Assembly: GCA_036522515.1 (NCBI GenBank) | Contig: DATDFQ010000049.1 | Span: forward strand, 109,725-173,724 | Source of the DNA: Bacteroidota bacterium | GTDB lineage: Bacteria; Bacteroidota; Ignavibacteria; UBA10030; SZUA-254 | DNA: 64,000 nt | Direction: 5' to 3' | Shown here: positions 51,747 through 61,570 of the stretch, piece by piece | How the letters are laid out: each line of letters opens with the position of its first letter | How positions within the stretch are numbered: position 1 is the stretch's first letter | Position numbers and translations under genes: made by a program | Notes under the pieces: model-generated | The model's database searches: none | Told to the model about the DNA's origin: nothing | Seen by the model: the letters and a program-made list of their open reading frames with translations, nothing else

Positions 51747-54515
51747 ATGCCCAACCCAGAAGCGGCAGTTCACGGAAAGAAGAAATCCGTTTCACCGGCT
51801 GCCGGCGCAAGCCCAAGGCCCGGCCACGGTTTATCCTTCCGCCGGCATTACACCAAACCCGGCATACATCCGTTCGACATGATCGAATGGGAATACCGGA
51901 CCTCCGTCATCCAGAATGAAAAGGGAGAAATAATTTTCGAGCAGAAGGATGTCGAAGCTCCGAAGTCCTGGTCGATGACGGCGACGAATGTCGTCGTCTC
52001 GAAATATTTTCACGGCAAGCTCGGGAGCCCCGAGCGCGAAACCAGCGTACGGCAATTAGTGGACCGCGTTTCTCGCACCATGGTCGAGTGGGGAAAGAAA
52101 GGCGGTTACTTTGCGACAGAGGAGGATGCCGAGACATTTTACTCCGAGCTGAGTTTTCTGCTCGTCAACCAGTACCTGTCCTTCAACAGTCCGGTCTGGT
52201 TCAATGTCGGGATCGAAGAACGGCCGCAATGTTCGGCCTGCTTCATCAATTCCGTGGACGACACGATGGAGTCCATCCTGGAACTTGCGAAGACCGAGGG
52301 CCGGCTCTTCAAGTGGGGCTCGGGAACCGGATCGAACCTCTCCGCTCTCCGCTCGTCGCGTGAAGGCCTCTCCAGCGGCGGCACCGCCTCCGGCCCTGTC
52401 TCCTTCATGAAGGGCTATGACGCGTTCGCGGGTGTCATCAAGTCGGGCGGGAAGACCCGGCGCGCCGCCAAGATGGTGATCCTCAACGTGGACCATCCCG
52501 ACATCCTCGATTTTATCCGGTGCAAATCGGAGGAGGAAAAGAAGGCGTGGGCGCTGATCGATGCCGGCTATAACGGCGGATTCAATGTTCCGGGCGGAGC
52601 GTACGATTCGGTTTTTTACCAGAATGCGAATCACTCCATCCGGGTCACGGACGACTTCATGCAGGCCACGCTCGACGACAAGGCGTGGACGACCAAATCG
52701 GTGCTCCACCGGGAGACGATGGATACGTACCGGGCGAAGGACCTGTTGAACGAGATGTCCGAAGCGGCCTGGATCTCCGGGGATCCGGGGATGCAATTCC
52801 ACACGACGATCAACAACTGGCATACCTGCCCCAACAGCGCCCCCATCAACGCTTCCAACCCGTGCAGCGAATATATGTTTCTCGACGACACGGCCTGCAA
52901 TCTCGCCTCCCTGAATTTGATGAAGTTCAGGTCGGATGACGGTGAGTTCGACATCGAATCCTTTTGTCACGCGGTCGCGATCACGATCAGCGCCCAGGAG
53001 ATCGAGGTCGATAACGCGAGTTACCCTACTCCGAAGATCGCCGCGAACAGCGCCGAGTACAGGCCGCTGGGGCTCGGGTATGCGAATCTCGGCGCGTTGC
53101 TCATGGCGCGGGGACTCCCCTACGATAGCGAGGAGGGGCGCGCCTACGCCTCGGCCGTCACCGCATTGATGTGCGGACAGGCCTACAGACAATCGGCCCT
53201 CATCGCCCGGGAGGTGGGGCCCTTCAGGGGGTTCGAGAGGAACCGGGAACCGATGCTGAGGGTGGTCAAGATGCACGGACTGGCCGCCGATAGAATCGAA
53301 AACAACTACGTGCCCGGAGATCTCCTCACGGCTTCGAGAAAAGTGTGGGACGACGCGTATGCGACCGGGCGGGAGTACGGGTTCAGGAACTCGCAGGCAA
53401 CGGTTCTCGCACCGACGGGGACGATCGGATTCATGATGGATTGCGACACGACCGGCGTCGAACCCGACATCGCCCTGGTGAAATACAAGAAGCTCGTGGG
53501 GGGAGGGTTGCTCAAGATCGTCAACCAGACCGTCCCTCTCGCTCTCAAGAAGCTCGGATATATCGACGAGCAGATCGAACATATCATCGCGTACATCGAC
53601 AAGAATGACATGATCGAAGGCGCTCCGCACCTCAAGGAAGAGCACCTGCCGGTGTTCGATTGCGCGTTCAAACCGGCCCGCGGACAACGCTCGATACACC
53701 ACATGGGGCACGTGAAAATGATGGCGGCGACCCAGCCGTTCATCTCCGGCGCGATCTCGAAGACGGTGAACATGCCGAACGAAGTCCGGGCGGAAGACAT
53801 CGCCCGCACCTACCTGGAAGCGTGGCGGCTGGGGCTCAAGGCGATCGCGATTTACCGCGACGGATGCAAGAGGACACAGCCCCTCAACACCAGCCTCGAC
53901 CAGCTCGTCAACTCCACGAAGCAGAAGGCGGTCCGGAGAAGATTGCCCGATGAGCGCAACGCGGTCACCCACAAGTTTTCGATCGCCGGACACGAGGGAT
54001 ACATCACGGTGGGGCTCTACGAGGATGGGATACCGGGCGAGCTCTTCATCACGATGTCGAAGGAGGGATCGACCATTTCGGGCCTGATGGACGCGTTCGC
54101 GACCTCCGTTTCGATGGCGCTCCAGTACGGCGTGCCGCTGAGGGTGCTCGTCGAAAAGTTCTCGCACATGCGGTTCGAACCGAGCGGGTTCACGGGAAAC
54201 CAGGAGATTCCGATCGCGAAATCGATCTGCGACTACATTTTCCGCTGGCTCGGCAAGAAGTTTCTGCCGGCCGACGAACAGCCGGCGATCCTCGACGTCC
54301 TGAACGGCAACGGGGGCCGGGCCGCCGTCGAGCCGGTGGCCACTCCGAAGATCTATCTGACGAGCTCCGGGGAAACCGCAACGTCAAGGGCCGAACGGGA
54401 AGTCTACCGCGCCCAGGCGGATGCCCCTCCCTGCCACGCCTGCGGCAGCATCATGGTCCGGAGCGGAACTTGCTACAAGTGCACGAATTGCGGAGAAACC
54501 TCCGGTTGCTCGTAG
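51747..54515 (+). CDS. nrdJ: adenosylcobalamin-dependent ribonucleotide reductase (class II)
   Basis: Makes deoxynucleotides using vitamin B12. At 922 residues it has the barrel motifs NPCSEYMFLDDTACNLASLNL (Cys in the active site, with the second redox Cys in PQCSACFINSV) and the DPGMQFHTTINNWHTCP segment. APTGTIGFMMDCDTTGVEPD is specific to class II enzymes. The end is a C-terminal Cys-rich tail (CHACGSIM...CYKCTNCGETSGC) that passes electrons. The N-terminal ~45 residues are a low-complexity extension, with no ATP-cone domain visible, so allosteric activity control may be absent. The ATG has AGGAG nine bases upstream. Confidence 0.96.
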   Translation: MPNPEAAVHGKKKSVSPAAGASPRPGHGLSFRRHYTKPGIHPFDMIEWEYRTSVIQNEKGEIIFEQKDVEAPKSWSMTATNVVVSKYFHGKLGSPERETSVRQLVDRVSRTMVEWGKKGGYFATEEDAETFYSELSFLLVNQYLSFNSPVWFNVGIEERPQCSACFINSVDDTMESILELAKTEGRLFKWGSGTGSNLSALRSSREGLSSGGTASGPVSFMKGYDAFAGVIKSGGKTRRAAKMVILNVDHPDILDFIRCKSEEEKKAWALIDAGYNGGFNVPGGAYDSVFYQNANHSIRVTDDFMQATLDDKAWTTKSVLHRETMDTYRAKDLLNEMSEAAWISGDPGMQFHTTINNWHTCPNSAPINASNPCSEYMFLDDTACNLASLNLMKFRSDDGEFDIESFCHAVAITISAQEIEVDNASYPTPKIAANSAEYRPLGLGYANLGALLMARGLPYDSEEGRAYASAVTALMCGQAYRQSALIAREVGPFRGFERNREPMLRVVKMHGLAADRIENNYVPGDLLTASRKVWDDAYATGREYGFRNSQATVLAPTGTIGFMMDCDTTGVEPDIALVKYKKLVGGGLLKIVNQTVPLALKKLGYIDEQIEHIIAYIDKNDMIEGAPHLKEEHLPVFDCAFKPARGQRSIHHMGHVKMMAATQPFISGAISKTVNMPNEVRAEDIARTYLEAWRLGLKAIAIYRDGCKRTQPLNTSLDQLVNSTKQKAVRRRLPDERNAVTHKFSIAGHEGYITVGLYEDGIPGELFITMSKEGSTISGLMDAFATSVSMALQYGVPLRVLVEKFSHMRFEPSGFTGNQEIPIAKSICDYIFRWLGKKFLPADEQPAILDVLNGNGGRAAVEPVATPKIYLTSSGETATSRAEREVYRAQADAPPCHACGSIMVRSGTCYKCTNCGETSGCS

Positions 54516-54556
54516 GCAAAAAAAGCCTTTCCCACACCGGCCATAGGAGGGTCACC

Positions 54557-55000
54557 ATGAAGCGCCACATGCACCGCGTGAGCCTGTTCGCTTTGCTCCT
54601 GGCGGGAGCGCTCTGCTACTCAGGGTGCGACTTTGACAAAAAGGAATTCATCGATACCGCCAGGAGCACCTACGAATCGTTTTACAACAACAATACCCGG
54701 ATCACCGACAGTACGATCGACTGGAATTCGATCCGGATTAACGGGGATGACGTGGGCCGGCTCTACATGCAGATGACGACCGACTATGACCGGATGGCGT
54801 TCCGGAGAGCGCAGATCGTCAGACTCAGGACCATCTGCAGCATGAAGGGGTGGAATGTTCAGAACGTCAAGAACTGGAGGATCAAAGACCGCGGCGTGGA
54901 AAGCGCCTCGGTGATCGGCGACGCACCGGGCGGTACGATCCTTCTTTCCCTGCGGAAATTTCAGGCGGAAAAAAAGGTGGGGCAGATAGAAGTGCGCTGA
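54557..55000 (+). CDS. small exported lipoprotein of unknown function
   Basis: A 147-residue protein with a signal sequence and lipobox-like end (FALLLAGALCYSGC, Cys24). The mature part is soluble alpha-beta with DNNTRITDSTIDWNSIRI-like regular polar strands. It has a very strong ribosome site (ATAGGAGGG) 41 bases downstream of nrdJ, so it may be cotranscribed, although no functional link is evident. The upstream extension of its frame inside nrdJ is not real. No family recognised. Confidence 0.7.
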   Translation: MKRHMHRVSLFALLLAGALCYSGCDFDKKEFIDTARSTYESFYNNNTRITDSTIDWNSIRINGDDVGRLYMQMTTDYDRMAFRRAQIVRLRTICSMKGWNVQNVKNWRIKDRGVESASVIGDAPGGTILLSLRKFQAEKKVGQIEVR

Positions 55001-55004
55001 GCCG

Positions 55005-55658
55005 TCAGGGGCGCTTTTCGATATCCGAGATCTTGTCGAGGCGTTTCTGGTGCCTCCCTCCGCCGAATGACGTTTCGAGCCAGACCTTCGTAATCGATTT
55101 GGCGGCCTCCGGGCCGATCGCCCGGCCGCCGAGAGTCAAAACATTCGCATTGTTATGTTCCCTGCTGCTTCGTGCGGAGAATTCGTCGGAACAGCAGGCG
55201 GCACGTATCCCGCGGACCTTGTTGGCGACGATCGCAGACGCTATTCCCACCGCATCGATCATGATTCCCCGCGAGGCCTGACCCAGGGCCACCATCCGCG
55301 CGACGGCGTACGCAAAATCCGGATAATCGCATGCCTCTTCCGAGTAGGTCCCCAGATCGACCACCTTGCATCCCAACCCGGAAAGGAACGTCTTCAAAAG
55401 CTCTTTGAGCGCGTGGCCTCCGTGGTCGCTTCCGATGGCGATCACTTCCCCGGTTTCCCCCTTTGGCGCGAGCGGAAGGGCCGGGGCGGGCTGGGAAGAT
55501 TCCGGGTTCCTGGTCTCGAGTCGGATCCTGAGCTGTCGCGCCCGGTCCCGCGCCGCGTCGGTGACGATCGCGCCGGGGGGTAGCTGGATCGACTTCTCGC
55601 CCCGCTTCGCGGCCTCCAGCACCGCCTGCTCCGATATCAGCTTCTTTCCCATGGTCAT
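55005..55658 (-). CDS. RpiB/LacA/LacB-family sugar-phosphate isomerase-like protein with N-terminal module
   Basis: A 217-residue protein. Residues 71-205 are an RpiB/LacAB fold: SDHGG at 77-81 and HNNAN at 168-172. At the place of the RpiB catalytic Cys (ICGTGIG) it reads MIDAVGIA, with Asp135, as in LacB-type subunits. The first 47 residues (LISEQAVLEAAKRGEKSIQLPPGAIVTDAARDRARQLRIRL) are an extra module also seen at the front of some ethanolamine/microcompartment-associated proteins. So ribose-5-phosphate isomerase activity should not be assumed. It overlaps the RlpA gene by four bases (ATGA) and converges on the lipoprotein gene with a 4-base gap. Confidence 0.82.
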   Translation of the reverse strand: MTMGKKLISEQAVLEAAKRGEKSIQLPPGAIVTDAARDRARQLRIRLETRNPESSQPAPALPLAPKGETGEVIAIGSDHGGHALKELLKTFLSGLGCKVVDLGTYSEEACDYPDFAYAVARMVALGQASRGIMIDAVGIASAIVANKVRGIRAACCSDEFSARSSREHNNANVLTLGGRAIGPEAAKSITKVWLETSFGGGRHQKRLDKISDIEKRP

Positions 55659-56101
55659 TGCCGCTTCATGGATGCCGAATCCCCGAGCTCCAGCACCTCG
55701 AGCCTGACCGGTGCGGTCCCCGAACCGATGAGTTCTATCTCCTTCGCGGCCGCAAGCGAAAGGTCGATGATGCGGTCGTCCTTGAAGGGACCCCGGTCGT
55801 TGATCCGGACAATGACCGCCTTCCCGGAGTGGGTGTTGGTCACCCTCACCCTCGTGTTGAACGGAAGCGTTCTGTGCGCCGCGGTGAACCGGTTCATATC
55901 GTACACTTCCCCGTTCGAGGTTTTGCGGCCGTTGAATTCCTCCGCATAGTAGGAAGCCATCCCTTCTTCAGAGAAAGAGAATTCCCCGCCGGATCCCTCC
56001 TGGTGGGAATGCGCAGAGGTGAACCGGGGGGATGGGACGCACCCCGACAGGCCGAGGAGAAGGAGCGAGATCAATCCGGTGCGCGCAACGGCGGCGGTCA
56101 T
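55655..56101 (-). CDS. RlpA-like double-psi beta-barrel lipoprotein
   Basis: A 148-residue lipoprotein with lipobox LSGC (Cys21). The DPBB core contains GMASYYAEEFNGRKTSNGEVYDMN, FTAAHRTLPFNTRVRVTN and VIVRINDRGPF with the catalytic Asp of RlpA lytic transglycosylases. There is no C-terminal SPOR domain. It would cut denuded glycan strands or act as a septal ring component. It is coupled by 4-base overlaps to manC on one side and the RpiB-like gene on the other. Confidence 0.88.
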   Translation of the reverse strand: MTAAVARTGLISLLLLGLSGCVPSPRFTSAHSHQEGSGGEFSFSEEGMASYYAEEFNGRKTSNGEVYDMNRFTAAHRTLPFNTRVRVTNTHSGKAVIVRINDRGPFKDDRIIDLSLAAAKEIELIGSGTAPVRLEVLELGDSASMKRQ

Positions 56102-57186
56102 AGGAACTCGTTCAATTGTTTTCGCCTGAGAAAATCGACGATCTCCTTGACGTTTTGCGATTCCCCGCGCTTGCAGACCAGGACGGCGTTGTCGGCGGCG
56201 ATAACGATCAGGTCGTCCACCCCGATGGTGGCGACAAACTTGTCCCCCGCGTGGATGAGCGTATTCCTTGTGTCCTGAAGGGAGACCCGGCCCGTGACGC
56301 TGTTGCCGTGGTCATCCTTCCCGGAGATACGGTACACCTCGTCCCAGGAGCCGACGTCGCTCCAACCGAAATTCCCCTTGATCACATAGACTTCCCGGGC
56401 TTTTTCCATCACGCCGTAGTCGATCGAAATGGGCCGAATCGTCCTGTAGGCGGTTTCAAGCACATGGTCGTACTTGTCGCCCCCGACCGCATCCCCCACT
56501 TTCTTGAATTCCGCGGCCATCTCCGGAAGGAGCTTCCCGATCTCGGACAGGATCGCATCGACCCTCCAGACGAACATCCCGCTGTTCCAGAGAAAATCTC
56601 CGCTCTGGACAAATTGCCGGGCGGTTTCGCTGTTCGGCTTCTCGGCGAACGTTTTCACCCTGAACACCCCCCTGGAAAAATAGGGGTTTTTCCCGTCGTC
56701 CTCATCGACGACCTGGATGTATCCGTACCCTGTCTCCGGACGCGTCGGCTGGATGCCGACGGTGATCAGCCTTCCGGATTCGTAGGCGACCCAGATGGCA
56801 AGGTTGAGGATGCGCCGGAATTCATCCTCGTTTTGCATGACGTGATCGGCCGGAAGGACCACCATGACCGCCTCGGGATCGAGCCTCTGGATAAAGAGGC
56901 CGGCGAGCGCGATGCACGGCGCGGTGTTCCGCCCGAGCGGTTCGAGGATGATGTTTTCGGGGGGGATGTGCGCGAGCTGTTTCGCGACGAGGGGCCGCTG
57001 AATTTTGTTGGTGACCACGATGGTATGTTTCTCATCGATGAAGCTGCCGATCCGCTTTACGGTGTTCTGGATCATCGTCCCGCGATGGACGATTTCGAGA
57101 AGCTGTTTGGGGGATTTCTCCCTGCTCCGGGGCCAGAACCTCGACCCCACCCCTCCCGCCATGATCACCGCATAGACATTTGGCAT
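56098..57186 (-). CDS. manC: mannose-1-phosphate guanylyltransferase
   Basis: Makes GDP-mannose for envelope polysaccharides. The 362-residue nucleotidyltransferase begins IMAGGVGSRFWPRSREKSPKQLL, the pyrophosphorylase signature with the catalytic Arg and Lys. NILEPLGRNTAPCIALA and FAEKPNSETARQFVQSGDFLWNSGMF are diagnostic of GMP types. It is a short, single-function form without the C-terminal phosphomannose isomerase domain. It lies 25 bases after alr in the same direction. Confidence 0.93.
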   Translation of the reverse strand: MPNVYAVIMAGGVGSRFWPRSREKSPKQLLEIVHRGTMIQNTVKRIGSFIDEKHTIVVTNKIQRPLVAKQLAHIPPENIILEPLGRNTAPCIALAGLFIQRLDPEAVMVVLPADHVMQNEDEFRRILNLAIWVAYESGRLITVGIQPTRPETGYGYIQVVDEDDGKNPYFSRGVFRVKTFAEKPNSETARQFVQSGDFLWNSGMFVWRVDAILSEIGKLLPEMAAEFKKVGDAVGGDKYDHVLETAYRTIRPISIDYGVMEKAREVYVIKGNFGWSDVGSWDEVYRISGKDDHGNSVTGRVSLQDTRNTLIHAGDKFVATIGVDDLIVIAADNAVLVCKRGESQNVKEIVDFLRRKQLNEFL

Positions 57187-57211
57187 GTTCGACCGACGCT
57201 AGTGCGCTGAG

Positions 57212-58324
57212 TTAGTGAACATACGACCTGGGGACACGCGCCGTGATTCCGGTGAAGACCTCGTAGGGAATCGTCCCCACTTTCTCGGCGAGATCCCAGG
57301 CGGTGATCTCCTCCCCGCCTTCCCGCCCGAGCAGCACGACCTCATCCCCGACGTGCGCGTCGCTTCCCGCCCCCACATCCACCATCAGCTGGTCCATGCA
57401 GACGATCCCGACCACCGGATATCTCCGCCCCCGTATCAGGACCTCCGCCTGGTTGCTCAGCCGCCGGCTGTAGCCGTCGCCGTAGCCGAGAGGAACGGTT
57501 GCGATCCGGGTTGCGGAGGAAGTAAAATACGTGCGGCCGTAGCTGATGCTGGTATTCGGAGGGACATCCTTCAGAAACACGATGGTCGATTTCAAACTAA
57601 GGACCGGCGCGAGCGGAATGCTCCGGGTCGTCTCCTGTGTCGGATACATGCCGTAGAGCATGATCCCGGGCCGGACGAGGTCATAGTACGACCGGGGGAG
57701 ATCGATGATTGCGCCGCTGTTCGCGATATGCCTGAGCGGGATTTGGATCCCCCGCTCGCCGATGGCGCGCAGGACCCCCTCAAAACGGTCGAGCTGAACC
57801 ATGGCGAACGATTTGTCGCGGTCTCCCGAGGTTGCGAGATGACTGTAGATTCCGGCGACCTCGAGCTCGGGCAGACGGGCGACATCCTCGACGAAGCGGG
57901 GGGCATGCTCGCTCCGGACGCCGATCCGCTCCATGCCTGTGTCGATTTTCAGGTGAACCTTCGCCCTTTTTCCCGCCGATTTGCACTGCGAGGCGATGTG
58001 GCGGGCCAGCTCCAGCGACGAGACCGTGATTTCAAGATCATGCTGAATAAATTGATGGACTTGATTTCCAAGCACGCCGCCGAGCACGAGCGTGGGTGTC
58101 GTGATTCCGTTCCGGCGCAGCTCGATTCCTTCTTCAAGAAATCCGACCCCGAGATAGTCCGTGCCGAAATCGGTCAACGCCTGAGCCACTTCGACCATTC
58201 CGTGGCCGTACCCGTTCGCCTTGACGACCCCCATCACCCGGACGTCCGGCCCCACTTGCCTCCGGACCCCGTCGAAATTGTCCCTGAGGCACTTCAGGTC
58301 GATCTCGGCCCGTGTCAGTCGCAT
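57212..58324 (-). CDS. alr: alanine racemase
   Basis: PLP enzyme that makes D-alanine for peptidoglycan. The 370-residue protein has the PLP Lys35 and adjacent Tyr39 in VVKANGYGHG, and the C-terminal catalytic Tyr (ISYGRTYFT) with its beta-domain. The ATG at 58324 is taken because the predicted transcription start (about 58329) lies after the only other in-frame start, a TTG at 58333. The message would therefore be almost leaderless. It heads the alr-manC-rlpA-rpiB run. Confidence 0.95.
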   Translation of the reverse strand: MRLTRAEIDLKCLRDNFDGVRRQVGPDVRVMGVVKANGYGHGMVEVAQALTDFGTDYLGVGFLEEGIELRRNGITTPTLVLGGVLGNQVHQFIQHDLEITVSSLELARHIASQCKSAGKRAKVHLKIDTGMERIGVRSEHAPRFVEDVARLPELEVAGIYSHLATSGDRDKSFAMVQLDRFEGVLRAIGERGIQIPLRHIANSGAIIDLPRSYYDLVRPGIMLYGMYPTQETTRSIPLAPVLSLKSTIVFLKDVPPNTSISYGRTYFTSSATRIATVPLGYGDGYSRRLSNQAEVLIRGRRYPVVGIVCMDQLMVDVGAGSDAHVGDEVVLLGREGGEEITAWDLAEKVGTIPYEVFTGITARVPRSYVH

Positions 58325-58335
58325 ATTCGACAAAA

Positions 58336-58364
58336 AATATACTCTTTCCGGTCCTGAATGTCAA
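58336..58364 (-). promoter_or_regulatory. promoter of alr
   Basis: TTGACA (58364-58359), 17-base spacer, TATATT (58341-58336), near consensus. The -10 box ends 12 bases before the ATG. Confidence 0.82.
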
Positions 58365-58411
58365 CGCATGAATGGGAGCCGGGGGCGACCCGGTAAACAG
58401 GTGGGGAATGG

Positions 58412-58837
58412 TCAGGCGGGTTGATGTTCGGCCCTTTGAACGACCCGCAACCGGTTGATCGCGCGTGCAAGAGCGCTCCGGGCGCTGGCCTCGTCAAGGT
58501 CGCCGCCCTTTTCGGCGAGAAGGCGGATGGCCCGCTCCTTCGCCGCCAGAGCGCGCTCCCGGTCGATTTCGTCCGACCGCTCGGCCGTTTCGGCGAGCAT
58601 CACGACATGGTTCTTCTTGACGTCGACGAACCCCCCGCTCGTCGCAAAGCGTCTTACGTTTCCCTCGGTATCGGTGAGTTTCACCTCCCCGATCCCGATC
58701 TCGGCGAGGAGAGGGGCGTGATTATAGAGAACCTGAAATCCGCCGGCGGTTCCGGGGGCGGTAAAGCTTACCACGTCGCCGCTGAAGAGCAGCTTCGCCG
58801 GCGTGACAATCTCCAATTTGAACGTCTTCACTGACAT
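58412..58837 (-). CDS. atpC: F1F0 ATP synthase epsilon subunit
   Basis: Rotor/regulatory subunit of the F1 sector. At 141 residues it has the N-terminal beta-sandwich (KLEIVTPAKLLFSGDVVSFTAPGTAGGFQVLYNHAPLL, long family pattern) and the C-terminal two-helix arm (ALAAKERAIRLL...). It lies 29 bases after atpD. The usual atpIBEFHAG genes are absent here. Confidence 0.94.
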   Translation of the reverse strand: MSVKTFKLEIVTPAKLLFSGDVVSFTAPGTAGGFQVLYNHAPLLAEIGIGEVKLTDTEGNVRRFATSGGFVDVKKNHVVMLAETAERSDEIDRERALAAKERAIRLLAEKGGDLDEASARSALARAINRLRVVQRAEHQPA

Positions 58838-58866
58838 CCGCTCATCGCCAGAGTGGCCGGGCGCGC

Positions 58867-60381
<1,515 letters not shown>

Positions 60382-60420
60382 TCATTCCGCCGCTTCGGTT
60401 GTGCCTCACACCGTCGGATC

Positions 60421-60478
60421 CTCGTTCCCACGCTCTGCGTGGGAACGCATACTGCGGCGCTCTGCGCCGCAACTGGCC
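60421..60478. repeat. GTTCCCACGCTCTGCGTGGGAAC repeat (family B), copy 2
   Basis: A 58-base element of two palindromes, the first built on TTCCCACG / CGTGGGAA and the second on TGCGGCGCTCTGCGCCGCA. It matches the outer and inner modules of the 32821 element and begins with the same CTCGTTCC. It lies upstream of the atpD promoter, in the 240-base gap with the YpdA gene. Confidence 0.75.
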
Positions 60479-60513
60479 TGACATGCTCCGCTAGAGGCTG
60501 GTGGGTCTTCCCT

Positions 60514-61491
60514 CTACACCCTCCCCTTCAAACAATCCACGATCTTCTTCCCGTGTCCCCTCCCGTTTTCTATGAAGACCCTGTTGTTGAATCTTCCCCC
60601 CACCATCCCGCCCGCAACGAAAAGGTTCGGGACATTCGTCTCCATCGTCTCCGGATTATGGACGGGCGCCAGGGAGTCGGCCTCTATCCCGATGCCGAGC
60701 GACTTCAGAAAGCCGATCTCGGGCCTGTAACCGATCAGGATAAACGCAAAATCGGTCTCCTCCTCCTCGCGTGTCCCGTTCGGACCCCGCACGACGGTCG
60801 AGCCCGGCCGGAATTCTTCCACGGTCGTCCCAAACCGGGTCCGGATCGACCCGTCGGCGACCCGGTTTTCAAAGTCGGGGAGGATCCAGTATTTTACTCC
60901 CGCGGTCAACGCGGGCCCCCGGTGGACGAGCGTCACACGCGCACCGTGCCGCCATAAATCGAGCGCCGCCTCAACCGCGGAGTTCTTCCCGCCCACGACC
61001 AGCACCCGCTGCCGGTAGTACGGGAGCGGGTCCCGGTAGTAATGGGAGACGTGCGGGAGGCGTTCGCCGGGGACGTCGAGCGGATTGGGCGTTCCGTAAT
61101 AACCCGTCGCAACCACGACGGCGCGTGCATGGTGTTCAGCGCCGCCCGACATCCTGAGCATAAATCTCTCCCCCTCCTTCACGGCGGAGAGGACGGCGTC
61201 GTAGAACGATGCGTGAAGCGCATAGTGGTCGGCGACGCTTCGGTAATAATTGACGCAATCGAGCGTCGTGGGACGCGTGGAGGGGACCACGAAGGGAACG
61301 CCGCCGATCTCGAGCAATTCTGGAGTCGAAAAGAAATACATCTCGCGCTGGTAGCGCTGGATGCTGTCGACGATGCCGCCCTTATCGGCGACGAGGTAGC
61401 TCATCCCCGCGTTCCGGGCTTCTATCGCGCATGCGAGTCCGGCCGGACCTGCCCCGATGATGAGAAGGTCGTATGTGTGTGGGTGGCTCAT
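60514..61491 (-). CDS. ypdA: YpdA-type FAD/NADPH disulfide reductase (putative bacillithiol disulfide reductase)
   Basis: A 325-residue flavoprotein. Its FAD motif is GAGPAGLACAIEARNAG and the NADPH motif is VVGGKNSAVEAALDLWRHG; IGYRPEIGFL and LFVAGGMVGGRFN are also typical. It lacks the CxxC of thioredoxin reductase, as in YpdA/Bdr enzymes, which reduce bacillithiol disulfide. That suggests bacillithiol is the low-molecular-weight thiol here. The ATG directly follows the T-run of a terminator hairpin (61492-61524). Confidence 0.87.
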   Translation of the reverse strand: MSHPHTYDLLIIGAGPAGLACAIEARNAGMSYLVADKGGIVDSIQRYQREMYFFSTPELLEIGGVPFVVPSTRPTTLDCVNYYRSVADHYALHASFYDAVLSAVKEGERFMLRMSGGAEHHARAVVVATGYYGTPNPLDVPGERLPHVSHYYRDPLPYYRQRVLVVGGKNSAVEAALDLWRHGARVTLVHRGPALTAGVKYWILPDFENRVADGSIRTRFGTTVEEFRPGSTVVRGPNGTREEEETDFAFILIGYRPEIGFLKSLGIGIEADSLAPVHNPETMETNVPNLFVAGGMVGGRFNNRVFIENGRGHGKKIVDCLKGRV

Positions 61492-61524
61492 AAAAAAACA
61501 TCCTGTCGCCTCTAGGACAGGATG
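61492..61524 (-). terminator. intrinsic terminator of tRNA-Thr, touching the ypdA start codon
   Basis: A 9-bp stem (CATCCTGTC / GACAGGATG) with an 8-base loop and seven T on the minus strand, 47 bases past the tRNA 3' end. The seventh T is followed directly by the ATG of ypdA. The AGGA in the 3' arm is the only Shine-Dalgarno candidate for ypdA. Confidence 0.88.
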
Positions 61525-61570
61525 CCTGCGATCGGGATCGATCGATGTCCCGTGTTCTTCGAACCTGCTG

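Noticed and set aside
51647..51919. Plus-strand frame beginning MTGLTLVERILGK, recalling the start of aconitase-family proteins
   Set aside because: The similarity is limited to about a dozen residues, the frame overlaps the nrdJ start, and the rest is out-of-frame nrdJ sequence.
57212..58333. TTG start at 58333 for alr
   Set aside because: It lies upstream of the predicted transcription start, so it could not be translated from the promoter at 58336-58364.
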